NCBI GenBank assembly: GCA_039029355.1
Contig: JBCCGI010000036.1
Span: forward strand, 14,435 to 78,434
Direction: 5' to 3'
Origin: JBCCGI01 sp039029355
Lineage (GTDB): Bacteria; Planctomycetota; UBA1135; GCA-002686595
Length of the DNA: 64,000 nucleotides
In this document: positions 36,350 through 45,712 of the stretch, in pieces
Layout of the letters: every line of letters starts with the position of its first letter
Position numbering within the stretch: the stretch's first letter is position 1
Position numbers and translations under genes: made by a program
The notes under the pieces: generated by a model
Databases searched by the model: none
Told to the model about the DNA's origin: nothing
Seen by the model: only the letters and a program-made list of their open reading frames with translations

Positions 36350-38926
36350 CTAGAAGGTGCCGACCGTGACGTCGAGCGCGTTCGTCAGAGCGATGCTCCC
36401 GCCTGAGTCCTGCGTGGCGCCCTGCGCGCAGAGCGTCGCTCCGGCGAGCGCGCACTCCCCCGGGACCGGGACCGCGAAGGGCACGCCCGGAGCCGTCACG
36501 AACGGGACCGAGACCGCCGGGTTGCAGAGCAGCGTACCCAGCACCGTCGGCACGTTGAGCGGCGCCAGCGACACCCCCAAGAGGTCCACCACCGCCCCCG
36601 GCACGAAGCCGGTGTGGTCGATGACCGGATCCCAGACCTCGCCCACCAGCGGTCCGCTGGTCACGCCCGGCATCAGCGCCGCCGGGTTCGGCGGCGTGCC
36701 GAGGCGCACGACCTCCGCCGCCGCGACCGACGCGTCGCAGCCGCCCGAGTCGAAGCGCACCAGCTCGCCGTCGACCTCCAGCGCGGCCAGGATCTCCGGC
36801 GCGCCGTCTCCGTCCAGGTCCGCGGCGCTCACCGAGCCGGTGCCGTCCGCCGACACCAGGAGCGTGTTCTCCGGTCCGAAGGTCCCGAGCCCGTCCTCGT
36901 TGCGGTACCAGGCCACGGGGCCCTCCAGGCCTCCGGCGATCACGTCGCGGTCGCCGTCGCCGTCCAGGTCGCCGGTCGACACCGCCGAGGCGAGCTGCAC
37001 CTGCACGCTGATCACCTGCTGGGCCCCGAAGCCGCCCAATCCGTCGTTCTCGTACCAGGCGATCTTGTCGTCGAGCAGCGATGCCGAGAGCACGTCCGGC
37101 GCGCCGTCGCCGTCGAGGTCGTCCACGTGGACGGCGGCCGCCTCGTCCGCGAGGCTCGTGATGACCTGCTGCGCCCCGAAGCTCCCCAGCCCGTCGGTGT
37201 TCGGGTACCAGGCCACCCGGTCCGCCGCCCGCGCGGCGACCACGGCGTCGAGGTCCCCGTCGAGGTCGAGGTCGGCCGCCACGACGGCCTCGGGCTCGCT
37301 GAGCTCGGTGGTGACCACCTGCTCGGCCGGGAAGAAGAGCCCCACGCCGTTGTTCTCCATCCAGGCGATCTTGGGCACCAGCTGCGAGCTGAACAGCACG
37401 TCCAGGTCGCCGTCCCCGTCGAGGTCGGCGGCGCCGACCGAGTTGGGCCGGTTCACGTCGGTGGTGATCGTGAACTCGCCGCCGAAGACGCCTTCGCCGT
37501 CGAGGTTGTTGTAGTAAACGATGCGGTCGGATCCGCCGATGATCACGTCGGCGGCGGCGAGCACGTCGCGGTCGCCGTCGCCGTCCAGGTCCGCGGCCGT
37601 CAGCGACGAGCAGGTGAAGAAGTCGGTCGAGAGGACCTTGAGCGGCGTGAAGCCGTTCGCGCCCAGGTTCTCGTGCCAGGCGACCCGCCCGCCGCCGCCC
37701 CACACGACGTCCAGGTCGCCGTCCCCGTCGAGGTCCGAAGCCTCGGCCCAGATCTGCTGGTCGGCGAACAGCGTCACCGCCTGCTGCGGCCCGAAGCCAC
37801 CGCCGCCGGTGTTCGCGTACCACGCGATGCGGTCGTCGAGGAACGACGCGGAGAGCACGTCCGGGTCCCCGTCGCCGTCGACATCGCCGGCAAAAACCGA
37901 GCGAGCGCGGTCGGCGCCGGTCGTGATCCCCTGCTCGGGGCCGAAGGCCCCCAGGCCGTCGGTGTTCTCGTACCAGGCCACCGTGTCGTCCAGCTCCGAG
38001 GCCGAGAGGACGTCCAGGTCGCCGTCGCCGTCCAGGTCCGCCGCGGCCAGCGAGCGCGCGAAGTCGGCGCCGGTGGCGATCGTGCTCGCCGCGCCGAACG
38101 CGCCGCTCCCGTCCAGGTTCTCGTGCCAGGAGAGCGTGTCGGCCGTGCTCGAGCTCCACACCACGTCGCGGTCGCCGTCACCGTCGAGGTCCGCCGCGAG
38201 CACATCGCTGGCGCCCACGGCCGGCCCCGGCAACACCACCTGCCCCCCGAAGCTCCCGAGGCCGTCCGCGTTCTCGTACCAGGCGATCTTGCCGTCGCCC
38301 TCCGACGCGGACGCGAGGTCGAGGTCCCCATCGCCGTCCAGGTCGGCGGCGACCACCGACACGGCCCGGGCGGCGTCCAGCGTGACGATCTGCTCGGGGC
38401 CAAAGGTGCCCGCGCCGTCGGTGTTCGCGTACCACGCGATCTTGTCGTCGTTCTCCGAGGCCGAGATCACGTCCGCGTCGCCGTCGCCGTCCAGGTCCGC
38501 CGCCGTCACCGAGCGCGCACCGTTTGCGCCGCTGCTGATGATCCGCTGCGGGCCGAAGCCGCCCTCTCCGTCGAGGTTCTCGTACCAGGCGATGGTGTCG
38601 TCGTCCCAGGACGCCGACAGCACGTCCACGTCGCCGTCGCCGTCGAGGTCCGCCGCGAAGACGTCCTCGGCACGGTCCGCCTCCAGCGTGATCACGCGCT
38701 GGAAGCCGAAGCCGCCCAGGCCGTCGGTGTTCTCGTACCAGGCGACCTTGTCGTCCAGGACCGAAGCGGAGAGCGCATCCAGATCGCCGTCGCCGTCCAG
38801 GTCGGCGCCGAAGACGGCCGTGGCGCCGTTGGCGGCGTCGCCGAAGCCGCCGGTCACTTGAAAGGAGTCGTCACCGGCGGGCACCGACAGGGCTCCGGCG
38901 AGCAGAAAGAGGAGGCTGAGGCTCAT
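36350..38926 (-). CDS. Secreted FG-GAP/VCBS propeller with shared C-terminal module
   Basis: 858 residues. ATG at 38926 has GGAG eight bases upstream. A short signal peptide (MSLSLLFLLAGALSVPAG) precedes about fifteen very regular repeats of roughly 47 residues: 'ADLDGDGDLDVLSAS' followed by 'DDTIAWYENTDGLG'. Each carries a DxDGDGDxD Ca-binding loop. Such 'WYEN' VCBS repeats are frequent in planctomycetes and flavobacteria. Residues about 735-858 are the shared module ('CALAGATLCAQGATQ'). The regularity suggests recent repeat expansion. No enzymatic motif; probably a surface or secreted binding protein. Confidence 0.92.
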   Translation of the reverse strand: MSLSLLFLLAGALSVPAGDDSFQVTGGFGDAANGATAVFGADLDGDGDLDALSASVLDDKVAWYENTDGLGGFGFQRVITLEADRAEDVFAADLDGDGDVDVLSASWDDDTIAWYENLDGEGGFGPQRIISSGANGARSVTAADLDGDGDADVISASENDDKIAWYANTDGAGTFGPEQIVTLDAARAVSVVAADLDGDGDLDLASASEGDGKIAWYENADGLGSFGGQVVLPGPAVGASDVLAADLDGDGDRDVVWSSSTADTLSWHENLDGSGAFGAASTIATGADFARSLAAADLDGDGDLDVLSASELDDTVAWYENTDGLGAFGPEQGITTGADRARSVFAGDVDGDGDPDVLSASFLDDRIAWYANTGGGGFGPQQAVTLFADQQIWAEASDLDGDGDLDVVWGGGGRVAWHENLGANGFTPLKVLSTDFFTCSSLTAADLDGDGDRDVLAAADVIIGGSDRIVYYNNLDGEGVFGGEFTITTDVNRPNSVGAADLDGDGDLDVLFSSQLVPKIAWMENNGVGLFFPAEQVVTTELSEPEAVVAADLDLDGDLDAVVAARAADRVAWYPNTDGLGSFGAQQVITSLADEAAAVHVDDLDGDGAPDVLSASLLDDKIAWYENDGLGGFGAQQVISVQVQLASAVSTGDLDGDGDRDVIAGGLEGPVAWYRNEDGLGTFGPENTLLVSADGTGSVSAADLDGDGAPEILAALEVDGELVRFDSGGCDASVAAAEVVRLGTPPNPAALMPGVTSGPLVGEVWDPVIDHTGFVPGAVVDLLGVSLAPLNVPTVLGTLLCNPAVSVPFVTAPGVPFAVPVPGECALAGATLCAQGATQDSGGSIALTNALDVTVGTF

Positions 38927-39149
38927 GGCGTGTGCTCCAAAGGGGTCCCGGGTTCGGCCGCTACGGCGCCTGCCGATTGTACTGGCGTCGCGTGCGCCGC
39001 GGGCCGCGCCCGGGACTCGCCCGAAATCTCCGCGAGTACCGGCGGCGGCCCGAGCCGCAGCGACGGAGGCGTCCTCCCCCATCGCTGCGGGCCTCGGTGG
39101 AGCTCGCCTCCCTCGCGCCGGTGAGCGTTCCCGCCGCGCGCGAGCGCCT

Positions 39150-41369
39150 CTACGGCGCGGTGACCAGCTCCAGTCCGTTGGTCAGCGCGATGTTGGCGGG
39201 CGTGTCCGGCCGGGTCACCGCGCCCTGGAAGTAGAACGGCACGCCCACGAGGGCCGGATCCAGGAGCGGGATCGGCCAGGTCACCGCCGCCCCGTCGTTG
39301 CTGATCGCCTGCTGCGAGAGCAGGTTCGGCACGAGGAGATAGGCCACGCAGTCGGCGCCGAAGCCGGGCACCGCGATCTCGGCGAAGCCGGTGCCGTAGT
39401 AGAGGAGCGCGAGCTCTCCGAAGTCGCCGCCTCGGAAGACGTTCAGGTGCACGGTGTTGCCGAGCCGCGCGCAGCCGCGTCCCACCAGGTCGGGAGCCTT
39501 ATACGCGTCGGTGGCACCACACCCCGAGCCGAAGAGGGCCAGCCGGCCGCAGGAGTCCTGGGGCAGCGTCCCCAGGTGGGCGACGTGGAGGTCCGTCCCA
39601 TCCCCGTCGCCATTTAGGTCGGAGCCCTCCTCGCGGATCATGGCCAGCACGTTGCGGCCGTTCAGGACCGGCTTGCGCGCCTGAAGAGGCGAACCGCGGA
39701 GGCCGGTCTGGAACGACACCTTGTCCTCGAGGTCGTAGATCCCGAACTGCCACGGAAGCGGTCCGCTCTCCGCGCCGAGGAGCGCGAGGACCTCGTCGCC
39801 GAGCTCCAGCGACCAGTGCACCGGCTCGGGCGTGCTCAGGTCTTCGGCGGCGAAGGCGCGCGCACGCAGGCCCGTGTTCACCGTCTCGCCGGTCGCGAAC
39901 TCGTGCACGAAGACGACGCCCTCGACGCCGACGCCCGAGGGCTCGTCGCTGAGCTCCGCCCCCTCGCCGGTGGGGCTGTCGTCGACGAGGAACGCAAGGT
40001 GCGTATCCGACAGGGCGGGAGCCCGCGAGATCGTCGCCAGCCCGAGGTTGGTCAGCCGCTGGCCCGCCGGCGCGGCCGCGTCGTAGACGAGCAGCACCAG
40101 GTCCGCGTCATCGCCGTCCCCGTTGTAGTCGGTGCCGGCAAGCCCGCCGCCGGGCCCGGTGGGCGGCTGCGGGTCTCCCGCGGCGGTCTGATCCGCCTCC
40201 GAGACCTGGAAGGCGACCTTCGTGCCGAGCACCGTGTAGGGGACGTTGTCCGACGTCCAGGCCGTGGCCAGGTCGGTGGACTCCAGGCCGTTCAGCGCGG
40301 ACCACACGTGCAGCACGTAGTCGGACGTGTCGCCGTCGCCGTTCAGGTCCGCGCCCTTGGCCGCTTCGTCGGCGACGAAGGCGAAGGCGTGGTCCGAGTA
40401 GCTCCCCACGGACGTGTAGGAGTACGAATCGAGCTTGGTGTTGAAGAGCGTGCCCGTCGCTGTGTCGTAGACGTGCGGCACTACGTCGCTCGTGTCGCCG
40501 TCTTCGTTGAAGTCCTGCTGGGCATCGGCCTCGTCCCCCATCAGGTAGAGGTACGTGCCGGCGGCAGCGAGGGAGAAGTGCTTCTCGAGCGCCAAGGGGG
40601 CGTGGTCGACGAGCGCGCCCGTCGCGGTGTCGAACACCCCGGCCATCAGGTGGCCAGCGCTGCCCACGCCGAGGTCACAGTCGGTGTCGAGGATCGCGAC
40701 CCGCTGCGTCCCCGCTCCGAAGGACTCGAAGGTAACGGTCAACACCGGGGAAGGCAGCAGCAGCGTCGAGGTCCCCGCGACCTGGTCGAGCACGACCAGG
40801 TCGTCGCACGAAGGGCACGGGACCGGTTCCTCGCACGTGCCCTGCTGGACGACCAGGACCATCCCGCCCTTCGGGTCCATGTGGGTGTAGTCGTTCTGAC
40901 TCCCGGCCACCTTCGAGCTCAAGACGACGCTCCCGCTCGCGATGGTGTACGTCGCCAGCACCGTGTCGTCGAGCTGGCCGTCTCCGGTGTGGTCGACCCC
41001 GTCGTCCTCCTCGTCGACGAAGTAGAAGACCTTGCCGAGCTGAATCACCGGGCGTTCGTGCCCCGCGGCGTGGGGCAGGCGCCGCAGGCCCGGCGGGTAC
41101 GCCGGGTCGTAGACGGTCGCGTCGCCCGGATCGTGAAGGAAGATGAAGCGGTCGGCGGTGTCGCCGTCGCCGTTGACGTCGCCCTGCTCGACCTCGGCCA
41201 CCTGGAACGCGAAGTAGCCCTCCGCGGCCGAGAAGAGGAGCCCGGCGGAGATGGCCTCCGCTTCCAGCCCGAGGTTGACGACCTCGGGAGGATCCTGGGC
41301 GCTGGCCGTGGAAGGGGCGAGAAGGAGCGGCAGAGCGAGCGTGCTTGCGGGCGCGGTGAAGGGTTTCAT
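39150..41369 (-). CDS. Exported beta-propeller-like protein with shared C-terminal module
   Basis: 739 residues from ATG 41369, signal peptide to '...APSTASAQ'. The body has repeats with Ca-binding type loops ('DVNGDGDTADRFIFLHD', 'DFNEDGDTSDVVPHVYD', 'DYNGDGDDADLVLLVYD') combined with 'G..vAf.v.E' strands, so probably a propeller of WD40/TolB-like design. A Cys-containing linker ('SGCGATDAYKAPDLVGRGC') leads into the shared C-terminal module (motif 'LVGVPFYFQGAVTRPD'). No catalytic signature seen. Function unknown. Confidence 0.87.
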   Translation of the reverse strand: MKPFTAPASTLALPLLLAPSTASAQDPPEVVNLGLEAEAISAGLLFSAAEGYFAFQVAEVEQGDVNGDGDTADRFIFLHDPGDATVYDPAYPPGLRRLPHAAGHERPVIQLGKVFYFVDEEDDGVDHTGDGQLDDTVLATYTIASGSVVLSSKVAGSQNDYTHMDPKGGMVLVVQQGTCEEPVPCPSCDDLVVLDQVAGTSTLLLPSPVLTVTFESFGAGTQRVAILDTDCDLGVGSAGHLMAGVFDTATGALVDHAPLALEKHFSLAAAGTYLYLMGDEADAQQDFNEDGDTSDVVPHVYDTATGTLFNTKLDSYSYTSVGSYSDHAFAFVADEAAKGADLNGDGDTSDYVLHVWSALNGLESTDLATAWTSDNVPYTVLGTKVAFQVSEADQTAAGDPQPPTGPGGGLAGTDYNGDGDDADLVLLVYDAAAPAGQRLTNLGLATISRAPALSDTHLAFLVDDSPTGEGAELSDEPSGVGVEGVVFVHEFATGETVNTGLRARAFAAEDLSTPEPVHWSLELGDEVLALLGAESGPLPWQFGIYDLEDKVSFQTGLRGSPLQARKPVLNGRNVLAMIREEGSDLNGDGDGTDLHVAHLGTLPQDSCGRLALFGSGCGATDAYKAPDLVGRGCARLGNTVHLNVFRGGDFGELALLYYGTGFAEIAVPGFGADCVAYLLVPNLLSQQAISNDGAAVTWPIPLLDPALVGVPFYFQGAVTRPDTPANIALTNGLELVTAP

Positions 41370-41617
41370 CGGGACTCCGTCCTGTGCATCGGTCGTGGGA
41401 AGGGGCGAGTCGTCTCGCCCGCACGACTGAGCCAGGGCCGGAACAAGGCGGCGGCTGCGGGCAATCCCGGAGAATCCACTCGCTCGGCCGGGCGCGGCCG
41501 GGAGTGGACCTCGCCGAAGCGGACCGGGGACGGCGGCGCCGTCCGTTCGCGCATCTTCCCCCCAAAACAACGGGCACGGACGCTAGGCTCGGCGTTGGAG
41601 GGAGAGACCCCGTCGTC

Positions 41618-42202
41618 ATGCCCGACGACCAAGCCCAAATCACCCGCCTGCTCGCACGTCTGAGCGGGGGCGATCCAAGCGCGCGCGAGGAGCTCGCGCC
41701 GCTCGTCTTCGCCCAGTTGCGCGCCGTCGCCGAGAGCCGGCTCGGCCGCGAGCGGCGTGGACACACGCTGCAGGCCACGGCGCTCGTAGGCGAGCTCTGG
41801 CTCGTCCTCGAGCGCAGCTGCGACTCGCACGAGTGGCCCAGCCGCGGGCACTTCTACAGCTGGAGCTCGGAGGTGATGGCCTCCTTCCTGCGCGACTGGG
41901 CCAAGCACAAGCGCACCGCCAAGGCCGGCGGCTCCTGGGTCCGGGTCTGCCTGGACGAGGGTCTCGGCCTGCAGCTTGCGCCGCCGGGGACCGACCTGCT
42001 GGACGTCCTCGAGGCGATCGACGGCATCGGGGAGAGCCACCCCGAGTGGGCGCACCTGATCGAGCTGAGGCTGTTCGCAGGCCTCTCCCAGACCGAGATC
42101 GCGGAGACCGCAGAGCTGAGCGCGGATCAGGTCGGCAGGCGGCTGCGGGTCGCCTTCGCCCTGCTGCGCCAGCGGCTGCGCTCGCTGGACGACGAGGTCT
42201 GA
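41618..42202 (+). CDS. ECF-like sigma factor (planctomycete type)
   Basis: 194 residues from ATG 41618. 'LLARLSGGDPSAREELAPLV' and 'GHTLQATALVGELWLVLE' match the opening of the ECF-like sigma family first described from Rhodopirellula. Region 4 includes 'LRLFAGLSQTEIAETAELSA' and 'RRLRVAFALLRQRLRSL'. The next gene begins one base after its stop, so sigma factor and kinase form one translational unit, as at 20886-24757. An upstream gap of 248 bases (41370-41617) holds the promoters of this unit and of the divergent gene at 39150-41369. Confidence 0.88.
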   Translation: MPDDQAQITRLLARLSGGDPSAREELAPLVFAQLRAVAESRLGRERRGHTLQATALVGELWLVLERSCDSHEWPSRGHFYSWSSEVMASFLRDWAKHKRTAKAGGSWVRVCLDEGLGLQLAPPGTDLLDVLEAIDGIGESHPEWAHLIELRLFAGLSQTEIAETAELSADQVGRRLRVAFALLRQRLRSLDDEV

Positions 42203-42203
42203 A

Positions 42204-45200
42204 ATGGACACTTCCCGCGCCGGACAGGGCCGCGTGCTGGAGCTGGCCGAGGAAGCGCTCGGTCGACCGGCGAGCGAACGACCGAGCTTCCTTCGCAGCC
42301 GCTGCGGCGACGACGACCGGCTGCTCGCGCGCTGCCTCGAGCTGATCGAGGAGGCCAGCGGCTTCGACGATCTGCCCACGCTGCGCCTCGAGGCCGGCCG
42401 CATCGCCACCGCGGACGGCGCGCGCCCCGGGCACCTCCAGGGCGACGGCGTGCCGCGCGACCTCGCCGGCTACCGCCTGCTCAGGATCCTCGGCGAGGGC
42501 GGCATGGGGATCGTCTACCTCGCCGAGCAGGAACGACCCCGGCGGAGGGTCGCGCTCAAGGTGCTGCACCCGTTCCTGCTCCACTCCGCACGGTCGCGGC
42601 GGCGCTTCGAGATCGAGGTGGACGTCCTCGCGCGGCTGGAGCACCCCGGGATCGCAAGCATCTACGACGCCGGCACCGCGGTCGCCGGCGGCGAGGAGGT
42701 GCCGTACCTCACGATGGAGTGGGTCGAAGGGGAGCCCCTCGGCGACTACGTACGCCGCGCGCGGCCCGCACGCGAGGCGCGCATCGAGCTCGTGGCCGCC
42801 ATCGCGGACGCCGTGCAGCACGCCCACCGGAAGGGTGTCGTGCACCGCGACCTGAAGCCGGGCAACGTCCTGATCAACGCGGACGGCAAGCCCAAGGTCG
42901 TCGACTTCGGCATCGCCGCCTCGACCGACGAGCGCCTGGGCGCAACGCGGTTGACCGCGGCGGGCACCGTGCCGGGGACGCGCGACTTCCTGGCGCCCGA
43001 GCAGGTCCGCGGCGCGGCGCAAGACGTGGACCTGCGCACCGACGTCTACGCGCTCGGCCTCTTGGCCCACGAGGTCTTGGGCGGCGAGCCCGCCTTCCGG
43101 TTGGAGCGCCTGCCCCTGTCCGAGGCGGTCGAGCGCATCCTGCACGCCGAGCCCACGCCGCTGGGTCGGCTCGATCCCGGCTGCGCCGGCGACCTGCAGA
43201 CCGTGCTCCAAAAGGCGCATCACAAGGACCCCGAGCGGCGCTACGAGAGCGCGGCGGCCTTCGCGGACGACCTGCGCCGCGCGCTGCGGAGCGAGCCTGT
43301 AACGGCCCGTTCCCCCGACGCGGCCTATCACCTGCGGCTCCTCCTGCGCCGCCACCCGCGCGAGAGCGCGCTCGCGGGGATGCTGCTGGCCGTCCTTGTG
43401 GCCGCCGCGGCCGTCCTGTTCGTCCAGAACCGCTCGCTGACGCGGGCCAACCAGATGCTGACGCTGGCGGCGCGCTACTTCGTCGACGCCGAAGAGGGCG
43501 GTGAGCCCGCGTCGGGCCCGGAGCGCGTGACGCTCGACCCCCTCGGGGCCAGCCGCTCACTCGAGGAGGCGCGGCTGGCGGCGCCTCCGCTGTCGATCTT
43601 CTACTCGGTCACCGCGCGGCACGAGCGGTGGTCCGAGGACCTCGAACGCTCGGTCGCGGCGTTCGAGCGCGCCCACCTCGCCGGAGGCGGGGACCGCGTG
43701 TTCGACGCCGCCGGAGAGCCGGTCGCCCTGCCGACGCTCCTCTTCGAGCTGCCGCTCGCCGAAGGTGGCCGCCTGGAGGGCCTGTCCGGCATCCGGCGCA
43801 CCGAGCACGGGGTCGTGCGGATCACCGGCGAACTCGAGCATCCCGTGGGCGGACCGGGCCTGCCGGTGGCGCTGTTCGAGCGCGCACAGCTCCTGTGGCG
43901 GGCGTACGCCTGGTCGCGACGGTCGGCGTTTGCAGACGAGGAGCTCAGGGAGCGGTACGAGGCGCGCTGCCGGGCGGCCCTCCTGCGCACCGAACGCACC
44001 GGCGACGCCTGCTACGGTCCGCTTGCAGAGGCGACGCGCCTCGTGTTGCTGGACCGCGAGCGCGAGGGCAGTCCGCTCGCGGGACGCGACGCGCTGGAGC
44101 GGGCGGCGCGGACACTAGAGGCCCGGCGGCGATCCGAGTACTGGCACCTGAAGGGCACGCTCGCCTTGCGTCAGTACGTACTGAGCTTCGCCCCCGCGCT
44201 GCCGTACAGCGCCGAGGAGGCCGAGGCGGCCTTCACCGAGGCGGTGTGGCTCGACCCCGACGACTTCATGTCCTGGGGACACCTCGGCCTCGCGCGCCGC
44301 GACCTGGCCGGCAAGGAGGCGCCGGCCTTCGAGGCCTATACGCGCGCGGCCGAGCTCTGCCCGGACAACCCTCCCCTGTGGGCCAACGTGGCGCTCGCGG
44401 CGCGCGACTTCGACCGCCACGACGCCTGCGTCGCGGCGGCGCTCCGGGTCCTCGCGCACGAGGGGTCAACCGCGAGCGACCTGGACCGGGTGGTGCAAAC
44501 GCTGCTCACCATCGACCGCTTCGAGCCGGCGCGGGCCGGGCTCCGGCTCCTGCGCGAGCGCGGCCTCGCCGGGGCCTCGACCCGGCGGCAAGAGCTCGAG
44601 CTCGTCCTGCGCCCCGATGCCGAGACGCTCGAGGACGGCGCGGTGGACGCGCTGCTCGCCGACCCGCCCGACGACCCGCGCTGGTGGCTGGAGGCCGCCC
44701 GCCTGGCGCGCCGCTCCGGGCGAGCCGCCCACGCCGCGCAACTGGAGGCCCGCATCCGCTCGGAGGCTCCGGACGGCCTGGCCGCGGCGTTGCTCCGCGC
44801 CGGCGAGCTCGAGCGGGCCGGCGACCTGGACGGAGCGCGCCGCGCGGTCGAGGCGGCGATGATCGCGCAGGAGGACGGCCGCGAGCGGCTGGTGGAAGAG
44901 CTGGTGCGCTTGGCGAGCGCCGCGGGCAAGCCGCCGCCGCGGGCCGCGGACCTCCCGGCTCCCGTCTCCTTCGAGCGGCAGCAGTACTGGAGCGCCATCC
45001 TCTTCGCCCGGCGCCTGGACGCGCTGGGGGCGCGCGCGCTGGCGTGCGAGCTGCTCGCGACCTGGGTCGCCACTCCGCCGGGAGAGCCGCGCCCCGCGAA
45101 CGAGCTGGTGTGCCAGCTGGTGGAGCTCCTGTTGTCAGCGGACGAACCCGAAGCCCTCGACCGCGCCTGGGAGCACCTCGTTCCGGTCGACGATGAGGAT

Positions 45201-45494
45201 CGGCAGCGCCCGGTGTCCATCGCTTGGTTCCACCGCCTGCGGGCGATCTTCGCGGCCCGCGCCGAGCGCTGGGAGGAAGTCTTGGATCACGCCCAACGCT
45301 TCGGGGCCATCCGCGGCGCGCCGCTGGCGGACGTCGCCCTGGCGGAGGCGCGCGCCCAGCTGGGCCTCGGGCGGCGCGAGGAGGCGGGGGAGAGCCTCTG
45401 GACGGCGCGCCGCCTGCGCGGAGAGCCGTTTCGCGGGCGGCTGCTCGCCGGCTGGGAGGCCGCGCTCGCCGCCGACCTGGGCCCGCCGCGCTGA
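42204..45494 (+). CDS. Membrane-anchored Ser/Thr protein kinase with TPR-like region
   Basis: 1096 residues. A helical N-terminal extension (1-85) precedes the kinase domain: GEGGMG (97-102), Lys119, 'VVHRDLKPGNVL' with Asp216, DFG (234-236) and 'LAPEQ'. One transmembrane helix sits at about 389-407. The C-terminal 680 residues are helical and include TPR-like units, for example 'AEAAFTEAVWLDPDDFMSWG' and 'AYTRAAELCPDNPPLWANVA' at about 665-740. The active site looks complete. Its gene begins one base after the ECF sigma stop, so a signalling partnership with that sigma factor is likely, though not shown. Confidence 0.92.
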   Translation: MDTSRAGQGRVLELAEEALGRPASERPSFLRSRCGDDDRLLARCLELIEEASGFDDLPTLRLEAGRIATADGARPGHLQGDGVPRDLAGYRLLRILGEGGMGIVYLAEQERPRRRVALKVLHPFLLHSARSRRRFEIEVDVLARLEHPGIASIYDAGTAVAGGEEVPYLTMEWVEGEPLGDYVRRARPAREARIELVAAIADAVQHAHRKGVVHRDLKPGNVLINADGKPKVVDFGIAASTDERLGATRLTAAGTVPGTRDFLAPEQVRGAAQDVDLRTDVYALGLLAHEVLGGEPAFRLERLPLSEAVERILHAEPTPLGRLDPGCAGDLQTVLQKAHHKDPERRYESAAAFADDLRRALRSEPVTARSPDAAYHLRLLLRRHPRESALAGMLLAVLVAAAAVLFVQNRSLTRANQMLTLAARYFVDAEEGGEPASGPERVTLDPLGASRSLEEARLAAPPLSIFYSVTARHERWSEDLERSVAAFERAHLAGGGDRVFDAAGEPVALPTLLFELPLAEGGRLEGLSGIRRTEHGVVRITGELEHPVGGPGLPVALFERAQLLWRAYAWSRRSAFADEELRERYEARCRAALLRTERTGDACYGPLAEATRLVLLDREREGSPLAGRDALERAARTLEARRRSEYWHLKGTLALRQYVLSFAPALPYSAEEAEAAFTEAVWLDPDDFMSWGHLGLARRDLAGKEAPAFEAYTRAAELCPDNPPLWANVALAARDFDRHDACVAAALRVLAHEGSTASDLDRVVQTLLTIDRFEPARAGLRLLRERGLAGASTRRQELELVLRPDAETLEDGAVDALLADPPDDPRWWLEAARLARRSGRAAHAAQLEARIRSEAPDGLAAALLRAGELERAGDLDGARRAVEAAMIAQEDGRERLVEELVRLASAAGKPPPRAADLPAPVSFERQQYWSAILFARRLDALGARALACELLATWVATPPGEPRPANELVCQLVELLLSADEPEALDRAWEHLVPVDDEDRQRPVSIAWFHRLRAIFAARAERWEEVLDHAQRFGAIRGAPLADVALAEARAQLGLGRREEAGESLWTARRLRGEPFRGRLLAGWEAALAADLGPPR

Positions 45495-45712
45495 CGCCCC
45501 CCGCCCGAGGACGAGTCGGCACGGCGAGCGTCTTCATGACCCACGCGAGCGGACCGCCGTTTGGCTGCTTTTCCGCGCGGATCCGAATCTTCGTTGCAGT
45601 GTCCGGGAGCCCCTCTCGTTTGGCCCCGCGAGACGCAAAGCGGCCCCCGGCTCGCCTGGACGGATCCTTGCGAAGGGGGCTGCACTTCCCGAGCACAGAA
45701 ACGACTGTTCCG

